Under the pieces are notes generated by a model that saw nothing but the letters and a program-made list of their open reading frames with translations, had not been told where the DNA came from and did not search any database. This document shows, piece by piece, positions 1 to 4,640 of a stretch of DNA of 11,364 nt. Positions within the stretch are counted from its first letter, which is position 1. Each line of letters begins with the position of its first letter. The position numbers were made by a program, and so were the translations under genes. Origin of the DNA: Phenylobacterium aquaticum (GTDB lineage Bacteria > Pseudomonadota > Alphaproteobacteria > Caulobacterales > Caulobacteraceae); contig NZ_CANCLE010000133.1 of NCBI RefSeq assembly GCF_947378715.1, positions 1-11,364 on the forward strand, given 5' to 3'.

Positions 1-252
1 TCGCTCAGCGGCGGCGAGCGTCTGAGGGCGGCGCTGGCCTGCGTGCTCAACGCCACACGTCCGCCCCAGCTGCTGATCCTGGACGAACCCACCAACCACC
101 TCGACCTCGACTCGATCGCCGCGGTCGAGGCGGCCTTGGGCGGCTATGACGGCGCGATCCTGGTGGTGAGCCACGATCGTGACTTCCTGGACGCCATCGG
201 GATCAAGCGGGAGGTGCGGCTGGGCCAGCGTCTGGCGGACGACCTGTCCTGA
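1..252 (+). CDS. ABC-F family ATPase, C-terminal part (5' end outside window)
   Basis: The reading frame is open from base 1 and stops with TGA at 250-252, so only the last 83 residues of the protein are seen. They begin directly at an ABC signature (LSGGER), followed by a Walker B segment (LLILDEPTNHLDL) and the H-loop (VVSHDRDF). The DEPTNHLD wording is typical of ABC-F proteins, soluble twin-ATPase factors that act on ribosomes or translation and have no membrane domain. This would be the second nucleotide-binding domain, and the protein ends soon after the H-loop, as usual. Which ABC-F subfamily it belongs to cannot be told from this fragment. Its last 50 bases overlap the 3' end of the convergent thioesterase gene. 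Confidence 0.9.
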   Translation, partial: SLSGGERLRAALACVLNATRPPQLLILDEPTNHLDLDSIAAVEAALGGYDGAILVVSHDRDFLDAIGIKREVRLGQRLADDLS

Positions 253-646
253 ACACCGCATTGGCGCGGGCGCAGGGCTGGCCGTCGGCGGTGACGAAGG
301 CCTGGGCGAAGCTGAGCGTCCCGCCGGTCTTCACGAACACCGTGTCGATCTCGATCCACTGGCCGATCTGGGCCGAGGCCAGGAAGTCGACATTGAGGTT
401 CACGGTGACCAGCCGCGCGGCGCCGCCCAGCTGCTGGCTGCAGGACAGGCCCATGGCGTTGTCGGCCAGCGCCGAGATCAGACCTCCATGCACCATGCCG
501 CGACTGTTGGTATGGGGCGCGTCGGCCCGCAGGCCGAGGACGACCCTGTCCCCAAGCCGGCGGCTGTAGAGCGGCTCCCAGGGTTCGGTGAGCGGGCTCT
601 GGCGGAAATGTCGTTCGAACCCCTCCGGTGGGCTGAACTCGGCCAT
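203..646 (-). CDS. PaaI-type hotdog-fold thioesterase
   Basis: This 147-residue protein has the hotdog-fold PaaI thioesterase pattern: N47-S-R-G-M-V-H53-G-G-L-I-S-A-L-A-D62, in which the HGG turn and downstream Asp form the acyl-CoA thioesterase active site in the family. A strand-rich half follows (VTVNLNVDFLASA...IEIDTVFVKTGGTLSFAQAFV). The substrate is probably an acyl- or aryl-CoA, but it cannot be named. The ATG at 646 shares one base with the TGA of ribH2 (TGATG), which suggests translational coupling; a GTG three bases upstream (649) is the alternative start, and a G-rich stretch lies about 7 bases before the ATG. The gene is therefore the second cistron of the FMN-riboswitch operon. 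Its 3' end overlaps the convergent ABC-F gene by 50 bp. Confidence 0.88.
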   Translation of the reverse strand: MAEFSPPEGFERHFRQSPLTEPWEPLYSRRLGDRVVLGLRADAPHTNSRGMVHGGLISALADNAMGLSCSQQLGGAARLVTVNLNVDFLASAQIGQWIEIDTVFVKTGGTLSFAQAFVTADGQPCARANAVFRTGRPPDAGPAAPPA

Positions 647-1143
647 CACGCCGCCCCCGTCAGCTTCTGGAGGCTTTCCAGGGTCTTCAGGCAGGCCTGG
701 GCGGCCTCGACGCCCTTCTGGACGAAGTGGGCCTTGAAGAACTGGTGGTGGGTGTCGTGGTCGTGGAAGTGGTGCGGGGTCAGCACCACGGAGAACACCG
801 GCACCTCGGTCGAAAGTTGCACCTGCATCAGGGCCTGGACGACGGCGCCGGCCACGAAGTCATGGCGATATATGCCGCCGTCGACCACCAGGGCCGCGCC
901 GACGATCGCCGCGTAGCGGGCGGTCTTGGCCAGGGTCTGGGCGTGCAGGGGGATCTCAAAGGCGCCAGGGGTGTCGAACACCTCGACGATCTGCTCGGAA
1001 AAGCCCTGGCGGGCCAGTTCAGCCAGGAAGCCCTCGAGGGCCTTGTCGACGATCTCGGCGTGCCAGCCGGCCTTCACGAAGGCGATGCGGGCGGGCCGAT
1101 AGGCGCCGTTGGCGGTGGCGAATTCATATGCAGCTTGGGTCAT
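646..1143 (-). CDS. ribH2: 6,7-dimethyl-8-ribityllumazine synthase, RibH2 type
   Basis: Lumazine synthase condenses 5-amino-6-ribitylaminouracil with 3,4-dihydroxy-2-butanone 4-phosphate, the penultimate step of riboflavin synthesis in the cytosol. The 165-residue protein shows the fold's landmarks: an early substrate strand with a Trp (AFVKAGWHAEIVDKAL), DTPGAFEIPLHAQ, VVDGGIYRHDFVA, and a histidine-rich TPHHFHDHDTHHQFF segment followed by HFVQKGVEAA. The His-rich segment recalls the RibH2 isoform known from Brucella and other alphaproteobacteria, a decamer rather than a 60-mer capsid. The ATG at 1143 has GGGAG (minus strand 1154-1150) six bases upstream. The FMN riboswitch at 1233-1392 precedes it, and its stop overlaps the thioesterase start. 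A separate ribH1 elsewhere in the genome is likely but not seen. Confidence 0.93.
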   Translation of the reverse strand: MTQAAYEFATANGAYRPARIAFVKAGWHAEIVDKALEGFLAELARQGFSEQIVEVFDTPGAFEIPLHAQTLAKTARYAAIVGAALVVDGGIYRHDFVAGAVVQALMQVQLSTEVPVFSVVLTPHHFHDHDTHHQFFKAHFVQKGVEAAQACLKTLESLQKLTGAA

Positions 1144-1149
1144 GGTCAG

Positions 1150-1180
1150 CTCCCAGTCGGATGAACCACGACTCAGGGAG
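1150..1180 (-). promoter_or_regulatory. Predicted hairpin masking the ribH2 ribosome binding site
   Basis: On the minus strand CTCCC (1180-1176) and AGTCG (1173-1169) pair with CGACT (1159-1155) and GGGAG (1154-1150), with a 2-nt bulge and a 9-nt loop. GGGAG is the Shine-Dalgarno sequence of ribH2, six bases before its ATG, so the folded form would block ribosome binding. The loop and the adjacent stem base contain GTGGTTC (1169-1163), the exact complement of GAACCAC (1236-1230). That second element includes most of the 3' strand of riboswitch helix P1. The two pairings exclude each other, as expected of the expression platform of a translational riboswitch. This is read by eye and no folding energy was computed. 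Confidence 0.65.
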
Positions 1181-1232
1181 ACACCATGGGCGCCGCGCGG
1201 CCGCGCGCATGCGGTCGCCTGACGTCCTGGTG

Positions 1233-1392
1233 GTTCTCATAACCGGACTCTAACCGTCGGCCCCGGGATCACACCGGTGTCTGCTGCCCCGTCCAGGCTT
1301 GCGACTGGACGGGCGCCCGCGGGCTCGTGCGCCGCTTCTTTCGAAGACGCCGCCATTACCGCCGGTGGGGACTTTCACCCCGCCCTGAGAAC
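1233..1392 (-). promoter_or_regulatory. FMN riboswitch (RFN element) upstream of ribH2
   Basis: The minus strand carries the conserved blocks of the RFN element in order: TTCTCAGGGCGGGGTGAAAG, then TCCCCACCGGCGGTAA, then CAGCAGA, then CCGGTGTGAT, then CCGACGGTTAGAGTCCGG, closed by GAGAAC. Helix P1 is a perfect 6-bp pairing of GTTCTC (1392-1387) with GAGAAC (1238-1233). The middle stem is a variable insertion (about 1281-1350) that includes GTCCAG/CTGGAC arms. RFN aptamers bind flavin mononucleotide and shut down riboflavin biosynthesis or transport genes when FMN is abundant. About 50 bases separate the aptamer from the hairpin over the ribH2 ribosome binding site. That stretch holds a GC-only palindrome but no U-tract terminator, which favours translational control. 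Confidence 0.93.
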
Positions 1393-1424
1393 GCGCGCCG
1401 CCGGAAAGGCCCGACGACGCCTGG

Positions 1425-1450
1425 AAGCTAGGCAGATGACGGGGCGTCAA
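1425..1450 (-). promoter_or_regulatory. Putative housekeeping promoter of the riboflavin operon
   Basis: On the minus strand TTGACGC (1450-1444) matches the Caulobacter housekeeping -35 (TTGACGS). CCTAGCTT (1432-1425) is a partial match to the -10 (GCTANAWC), and the 11-base spacer falls within the 10-14 bases reported for that sigma factor. Transcription would start near 1418, about 25 bases before the riboswitch. The -35 lies inside a perfect TGACG-N3-CGTCA palindrome (1437-1449), which could be chance or an operator. The -10 is weak, so this is tentative. Confidence 0.45.
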
Positions 1451-1478
1451 ACAAGCGTTTTAATTTGGCGGCGCGGGG

Positions 1479-1922
1479 CTAGGCCCGCTTGTTCAGGGTG
1501 ATCGAGGTGGCGGCGCCGGGGGCGTGGACCTTGGCGCCGGGGCCGTAACCGACAGCCTTGGTGCGTTGAGCGGCGACCTCGTCGGCGATGCAGCGGACCA
1601 GACCCTCGGTCACCGTCTTGGCGGCTTCCAGGGCGCGACCCTGGCGGGCGAGCACGGCGTCGAAGGCCTCGGTGGCGGTGATCAGCTTGGCGCGCAGGGC
1701 GAAGGGCGCACTGGAGACCAGGCCGGGATTGGCCCGCACCCGCGCCGACTCATGGCGATAGATATTGGCCAGCTTCGAGGTTTCCTCGATGTGCACGGCC
1801 GCGTCCTGGGGACGATGCTGTTCGAAGGCCAGGGCCTCGAGCGCGATGAGTTCCGTCAGGCGTTGGGTCAGCATGATCAGCTGCTCGACGCGATCGGAAG
1901 CGTCCGGCGCGGATAGCGTCAT
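1479..1922 (-). CDS. flbY: FlbY-like flagellar protein (FlgN-type helical protein)
   Basis: This 147-residue protein is mostly helical and has no signal peptide (MTLSAPDASDRVEQLIMLTQ...LTELIALEALAFEQHRP...). It resembles the small protein annotated FlbY downstream of flgI in Caulobacter, whose pattern recalls FlgN-type chaperones of hook-associated proteins. That functional link is inference, based on length, helical character and position as the third gene of the flgI operon. ATG at 1922 overlaps the TGA of the flgJ-like gene by four bases (ATGA), and GGAGA lies five to ten bases upstream of the ATG, so translation is probably coupled. The gene ends about 30 bases before the predicted promoter of the riboflavin operon, with no convincing terminator between. 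Confidence 0.75.
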   Translation of the reverse strand: MTLSAPDASDRVEQLIMLTQRLTELIALEALAFEQHRPQDAAVHIEETSKLANIYRHESARVRANPGLVSSAPFALRAKLITATEAFDAVLARQGRALEAAKTVTEGLVRCIADEVAAQRTKAVGYGPGAKVHAPGAATSITLNKRA

Positions 1923-2254
1923 GGGGTCTCCTCAGTCAAACCTTGAAGCTTCAACATTTCCTTCTGGACGGAGGCGGCGATGCCGATCCCGCCCGTGCGC
2001 GACACCTGCTTGGCGATGGCGTCGGTCATGAAGGACTTGAACATTTGCTCGCCCTGGCCACCGCTGAACGTGCTCTCGGTGGTGTTCACGCCCTCGAACA
2101 TCTCGCCGACCATCACCGAGAGGAATGAGCTCTCGAAGTCCTTGGCGGTCTTGGTGATGTTGGCGCGCTTGGAGAGTTCGCCGGCGGTGGGGGCCGTCCC
2201 CGACGCCTGCAGCAGGGCCGGGTTGAGGGCGATGGGCGAGATCATAGAGGCCAT
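1919..2254 (-). CDS. flgJ: Rod-binding protein, FlgJ N-terminal domain only (CheL-like)
   Basis: The 111-residue product matches the rod-binding half of FlgJ: AKDFESSFLSVMVGEMFEGV followed by FSGGQGEQMFKSFMTDAIAKQVSRTGGIGIAASVQKEML. In enterobacteria FlgJ caps the growing rod and carries a C-terminal muramidase. Here the protein stops after the capping domain, as is normal in alphaproteobacteria, where a separate hydrolase opens the wall. The Caulobacter counterpart has been annotated CheL. ATG at 2254 shares a base with the TGA of flgI (TGATG), and GAGG lies seven bases upstream inside the flgI coding end. A GTG at 2257 or the in-frame ATG at 2245 are alternative starts. It lies between flgI and flbY in the same operon. 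Confidence 0.87.
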   Translation of the reverse strand: MASMISPIALNPALLQASGTAPTAGELSKRANITKTAKDFESSFLSVMVGEMFEGVNTTESTFSGGQGEQMFKSFMTDAIAKQVSRTGGIGIAASVQKEMLKLQGLTEETP

Positions 2255-3360
2255 CACATCACCTCGATGTCGGCCTGCAGGGCGCCCGCGGCCTTAATGG
2301 CTTGCAGGATCGAGATCATGTCGCGGGGCGTCACGCCCAGGGAATTGAGCCCGGCGACCAGGGAGGACAGAGAGGCGCCGCTGTTGAGGGTGAGCAGCTG
2401 CTTGCCCTTCTCCTCGTCCACCGAAACGCTGGACTGCGGCACGACCGTGGTCTGGCCCTGGCTGAAGGGGGCGGGCTGGCTGACGCCCGGCGTCTCCTGG
2501 ACGCGGATGGTCAGATTGCCCTGGGCGATGGCCACGGTGGAGATGCGGACATTCTCGCCCATCACCACCACACCGGCGATCTCGTCGATGATCACCTTGG
2601 CCGGCTCATCGGTGTCGACGGTCAGGTTCTCGACCTGGGAAACGAAATTGACCATGTCCTGGCCGGCGGGCGGCTGGATGGTGACGATGGTCGGGTTGTC
2701 GGCTCGGGCGCAGCCGGGATAGCGGCTGTTGATCACGTCGGCGATCTTGCGCGCGGTGGTGAAGTCGGGATTGCGCAGCGTCATGCGCAGCTGGGCCATG
2801 CTGGCCAGCTGGAAGCCGATCTCACGCTCGACGATCGCCCCGGAGGAAATCCGTCCGGCGGTGGGGACGCCCTTGGAGACCGAGCTGCCCGAGGCGCCGG
2901 AGGCCGAGACCGATCCGGTCTGCACTGTGCCCTGGGCCACGGCATAGGCTTGGCCGTCGGCGCCCAGCAGGGAGGTGACCAGCAGGGTGCCGCCCTGCAG
3001 GCTCTTGGCGTCGCCCATGGCCGAGACCGTGGCGTCGATCGGGGCGCCGGCGGCGACGAAGGCCGGCAGCTTGGCGGTGACCATCACCGCGGCGACATTC
3101 TTGGTGTTGAGGTTGGCGTCGCGGGTGTTGACCCCCAGCCGCTCCAGCATCGCCTCGAGGCTCTGCTTGGTGAAGGGGGCGTTGCGCAGCGAGTCGCCGG
3201 TGCCGTTGAGGCCGACCACCAGGCCGTAGCCCATCAGCATGTTGTCGCGAACGCCTTCGAACTCCACGACGTCCTTGATGCGGGACTTCGCGAAGCTGGG
3301 CCCGGCCGCGAGCACGGCGAAGGCGAGGGCGAGACTGAACAGTCGAATCGGTCGGCGCAT
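2254..3360 (-). CDS. flgI: Flagellar P-ring protein FlgI precursor
   Basis: FlgI assembles around the rod in the periplasm to form the P-ring of the basal body. The 368-residue product has a Sec signal peptide (MRRPIRLFSLALAFAVLAAG, cleavage probably after PSFA at residue 24). The family body follows: SRIKDVVEFEGVRDNMLMGYGLVVGLNGTGD, MVTAKLPAFVAAGAPIDATVSAMGDAKSLQGGTLL, RKIADVINSRYPG, ENLTVDTDEPAKVIIDEIAGVVVMGENVRI, and SLSSLVAGLNSLGVTPRDMISILQAIKAAGAL. Length and order are typical. I chose the ATG at 3360 because the signal peptide starts there and AAGG precedes it. The longer reading from a TTG at 3381 would begin about 8 bases after the predicted transcription start. The gene is divergent from fliX and its stop overlaps the flgJ start. 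Confidence 0.96.
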   Translation of the reverse strand: MRRPIRLFSLALAFAVLAAGPSFAKSRIKDVVEFEGVRDNMLMGYGLVVGLNGTGDSLRNAPFTKQSLEAMLERLGVNTRDANLNTKNVAAVMVTAKLPAFVAAGAPIDATVSAMGDAKSLQGGTLLVTSLLGADGQAYAVAQGTVQTGSVSASGASGSSVSKGVPTAGRISSGAIVEREIGFQLASMAQLRMTLRNPDFTTARKIADVINSRYPGCARADNPTIVTIQPPAGQDMVNFVSQVENLTVDTDEPAKVIIDEIAGVVVMGENVRISTVAIAQGNLTIRVQETPGVSQPAPFSQGQTTVVPQSSVSVDEEKGKQLLTLNSGASLSSLVAGLNSLGVTPRDMISILQAIKAAGALQADIEVM

Positions 3361-3400
3361 GGAGCCCTTGGGGGGAAGCAAAGCGAACCCGCTTGCCTAT

Positions 3401-3415
3401 GCGACGCCCGTGCCA
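3401..3415 (-). promoter_or_regulatory. Sigma-54 (-24/-12) promoter of flgI
   Basis: The minus strand reads TGGCAC-GGGCG-TCGC (3415-3401). This has the invariant GG and GC dinucleotides separated by exactly 10 bases, and one mismatch (TTGC to TCGC) to the sigma-54 consensus. Transcription would begin near 3389, leaving a leader of about 29 bases before the flgI ATG at 3360. Class III flagellar genes of Caulobacter, including the P-ring gene, use sigma-54 with the activator FlbD. Confidence 0.82.
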
Positions 3416-3488
3416 GTCAGGCCCACCTTGGAATCCCTCAGAAAATCAGAAAATGGGCGGAAGGGACGCTCGGTCGATTCCGGGGCTT

Positions 3489-3505
3489 CGGCAGAAATTG
3501 CCCGG
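3489..3505. promoter_or_regulatory. Putative ftr element (FlbD binding site)
   Basis: CGGCAGAAATTGCCCGG is an imperfect inverted repeat (GGCA-N5-TGCC core) resembling the ftr elements bound by FlbD in Caulobacter. It lies about 100-116 bp upstream of the predicted flgI start site, the usual place for an enhancer of a sigma-54 promoter. It is also two bases from the fliX CtrA box. FlbD could therefore activate flgI and affect fliX from one site. The match is from memory of the consensus. Confidence 0.6.
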
Positions 3506-3507
3506 CA

Positions 3508-3522
3508 TTAACCATACTCTAA
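3508..3522 (+). promoter_or_regulatory. CtrA box upstream of fliX
   Basis: TTAACCATACTCTAA fits TTAA-N7-TTAA with one mismatch, and the first half extends to TTAACCAT, the half-site form often seen in CtrA-regulated promoters. It ends 54 bases upstream of the fliX ATG, where a CtrA box overlapping the -35 of a class II promoter would be expected. No good -10 could be identified downstream. Confidence 0.65.
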
Positions 3523-3576
3523 GGTCCCCAGCCGAAGAGTGCCCCCGAAGCGTAAGGCGGAAAGTTTGACCTGCCC

Positions 3577-4008
3577 ATGAAGGTGAATGGAACCAGCGGC
3601 GTAGGCGCGGCCGGCGGCCCAGGCAAAGCCCGGGGCGGAGACGGCCAGGGCTTCCGACTGCCCTCGGTGTCGGCTCCGGCCGGCCCGGCCCAGGTGGCTC
3701 GCGCCGCGGGCCTGAGCGGCATGATGAGCGTCGACGCCATTCTCGCCCTGCAGGATGTCGGCGGACCGATGGAGCGCCGCCGCCGTGCGGTGCGTCGGGC
3801 CGGGCGTCTGCTGGATGTGCTGGACGGCGTGAAGCTGGGCCTGCTGTCCGGTGAAGTCAGCGCCGGCGATCTCGCCAGCCTGAAGACCGCCATCCGCGAC
3901 CAGCGCGACGCCACCGACGACACGCAACTGGAAGGCGTGCTGGACGAGATCGAAACACGGGCGGCGGTCGAACTGGCCAAGCTCGAATGCGCGAAACTTT
4001 TACGATGA
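3577..4008 (+). CDS. fliX: Flagellar assembly regulator FliX
   Basis: FliX is a small regulator that, in Caulobacter, links early basal-body assembly to late flagellar transcription by controlling the sigma-54 activator FlbD. The 143-residue product has the family layout: a Gly/Ala-rich disordered N-terminus (MKVNGTSGVGAAGGPGKARG...), then a helical domain (VARAAGLSGMMSVDAILALQDV, ERRRRAVRRAGRLLDVLDGVKLGLLSGEV, LASLKTAIRDQRDATDDTQLEGVLDEIETRAAVELAKLE). No signal peptide or membrane segment is present. The start at 3577 has only a distant purine-rich stretch (AAGGCGGAAAG, more than 10 bases upstream). Being head-to-head with flgI behind a CtrA box supports the assignment. Confidence 0.92.
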   Translation: MKVNGTSGVGAAGGPGKARGGDGQGFRLPSVSAPAGPAQVARAAGLSGMMSVDAILALQDVGGPMERRRRAVRRAGRLLDVLDGVKLGLLSGEVSAGDLASLKTAIRDQRDATDDTQLEGVLDEIETRAAVELAKLECAKLLR

Positions 4009-4032
4009 TCCGCGCTCGGCGAGCGAGTCGCA

Positions 4033-4060
4033 TTGCTTGCGGGTTGCGGTTTGCTATAAG
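4033..4060 (+). promoter_or_regulatory. Putative promoter of dksA
   Basis: TTGCTTG (4033-4039) and GCTATAAG (4053-4060) are separated by 13 bases. The second differs from the Caulobacter housekeeping -10 (GCTANAWC) only in its last base. Transcription would start near 4066, at the 5' arm of the leader hairpin and about 43 bases before the dksA start codon. Confidence 0.6.
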
Positions 4061-4083
4061 CGCCCCGCGTGTCTTACGGGGCG
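4061..4083 (+). other. Inverted repeat / hairpin in the dksA leader
   Basis: CGCCCCG (4061-4067) and CGGGGCG (4077-4083) form a perfect 7-bp stem around a 9-base loop. It lies immediately downstream of the predicted -10, at or just after the transcription start, and about 25 bases before the dksA ATG. No T-run follows, so it is unlikely to be a terminator. It could stabilise the mRNA 5' end or be a DNA operator. Confidence 0.45.
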
Positions 4084-4108
4084 TAACTCCAGGGGGCGTG
4101 AGGCGTAA

Positions 4109-4537
4109 ATGACCACAGCCACTGTCTTGGCTGACAAGCCGGAATACCGTCCTTCCGAGGACGAAGCGTTCATGAACGAGCGTCAGCTTGAGTATTTCAA
4201 GCAGAAGCTCTTGGATTGGAAAGAGGATATCCTTCGGGAATCCCGCGAAACCTTGGTCCATCTACAGGCCGAGACCGAGAACCATCCTGACCTCGCCGAT
4301 CGCGCGACGTCGGAGACGGATCGCGCGCTCGAACTGCGGACCCGGGATCGCCAGCGTAAGTTGATCTCCAAGATCGACGAGGCGCTGCGGCGAATCGAGG
4401 ATGGCAGCTACGGCTACTGCGAAGAGACGGGGGAGCCGATCGGCGTCGCCCGGCTGGACGCCCGGCCGATCGCCACCCTCAGCCTCGAGGCGCAAGAACG
4501 CCACGAGCGCCGCGAGCGTGTTCACCGCGACGACTGA
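4109..4537 (+). CDS. dksA: RNA polymerase-binding transcription factor DksA (cysteine-poor type)
   Basis: DksA enters the RNA polymerase secondary channel and, with ppGpp, alters initiation at stringent-response promoters. This 142-residue protein has the coiled coil (about 25-95) with the tip D61-L-A-D64-R-A66, equivalent to the functional DxxDxA of Escherichia coli DksA, and the following ELRTRDRQRKLISKIDEAL. In the globular domain only C104 of the usual four zinc cysteines remains. The others are T107, S125 and A128 (GYCEETGEP...ATLSLEAQ). This is the pattern of alphaproteobacterial DksA proteins that do not rely on a complete zinc finger. GAGG lies five bases before the ATG at 4109. It has its own promoter and terminator, and codon use is less GC-rich than in its neighbours (31 of 60 bases are G or C in 4201-4260). 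Confidence 0.93.
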   Translation: MTTATVLADKPEYRPSEDEAFMNERQLEYFKQKLLDWKEDILRESRETLVHLQAETENHPDLADRATSETDRALELRTRDRQRKLISKIDEALRRIEDGSYGYCEETGEPIGVARLDARPIATLSLEAQERHERRERVHRDD

Positions 4538-4543
4538 CTTTGG

Positions 4544-4571
4544 AAACGCCGCCCTTCACCGGGCGGCGTTT
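4544..4571 (+). terminator. Rho-independent-like terminator of dksA
   Basis: AAACGCCGCCC (4544-4554) and GGGCGGCGTTT (4561-4571) form a perfect 11-bp stem with a 6-base loop, seven bases after the dksA stop. The T-tract is only the TTT of the stem, so termination may be partial. It is the clearest terminator-like hairpin in the window. Confidence 0.75.
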
Positions 4572-4625
4572 CAACTTCGCCATCCCGACAGTCGGTATTC
4601 CGGCTGGCGAGGCGCGTGTGGCGAG

Positions 4626-4633
4626 GCTACATG
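4626..4633 (+). promoter_or_regulatory. Putative -10 box of nadE, possibly leaderless
   Basis: GCTACATG matches the Caulobacter -10 consensus GCTANAWC except in the last base and ends 7 bases before the nadE ATG. Transcription from it would start at or next to the start codon. No clear -35 is visible, so this is a weak call. It fits the absence of a well-spaced ribosome binding site. Confidence 0.3.
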
Positions 4634-4640
4634 ACGGCCC

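Noticed and set aside
1191..1208. GC-only palindrome (CGCGCGGCCGCGCG) between the aptamer and ribH2 as an intrinsic terminator
   Set aside because: There is no U-tract on the minus strand after it, and a self-complementary GC run is common in such DNA. The ribosome-site hairpin explains control better.
1250..1450. Small minus-strand reading frame (66 codons) over the ribH2 leader
   Set aside because: It lies within the conserved FMN aptamer, which explains the sequence as RNA. There is no ribosome binding site or coding signal.
1473..1488. Hairpin GCGGG/CCCGC over the flbY stop as a terminator
   Set aside because: The stem is only 5 bp, it overlaps the stop codon, and no T-run follows on the minus strand.
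3361..3381. Longer FlgI start at TTG 3381
   Set aside because: It would add residues before a normal signal peptide and lies about 8 bases from the predicted sigma-54 start site, leaving no room for a ribosome binding site.
2302..3522. 406-codon open frame on the plus strand opposite flgI
   Set aside because: It is antisense to a clear FlgI gene and would run through the flgI-fliX control region. The translation is repetitive and His/Asp/Gly-rich.
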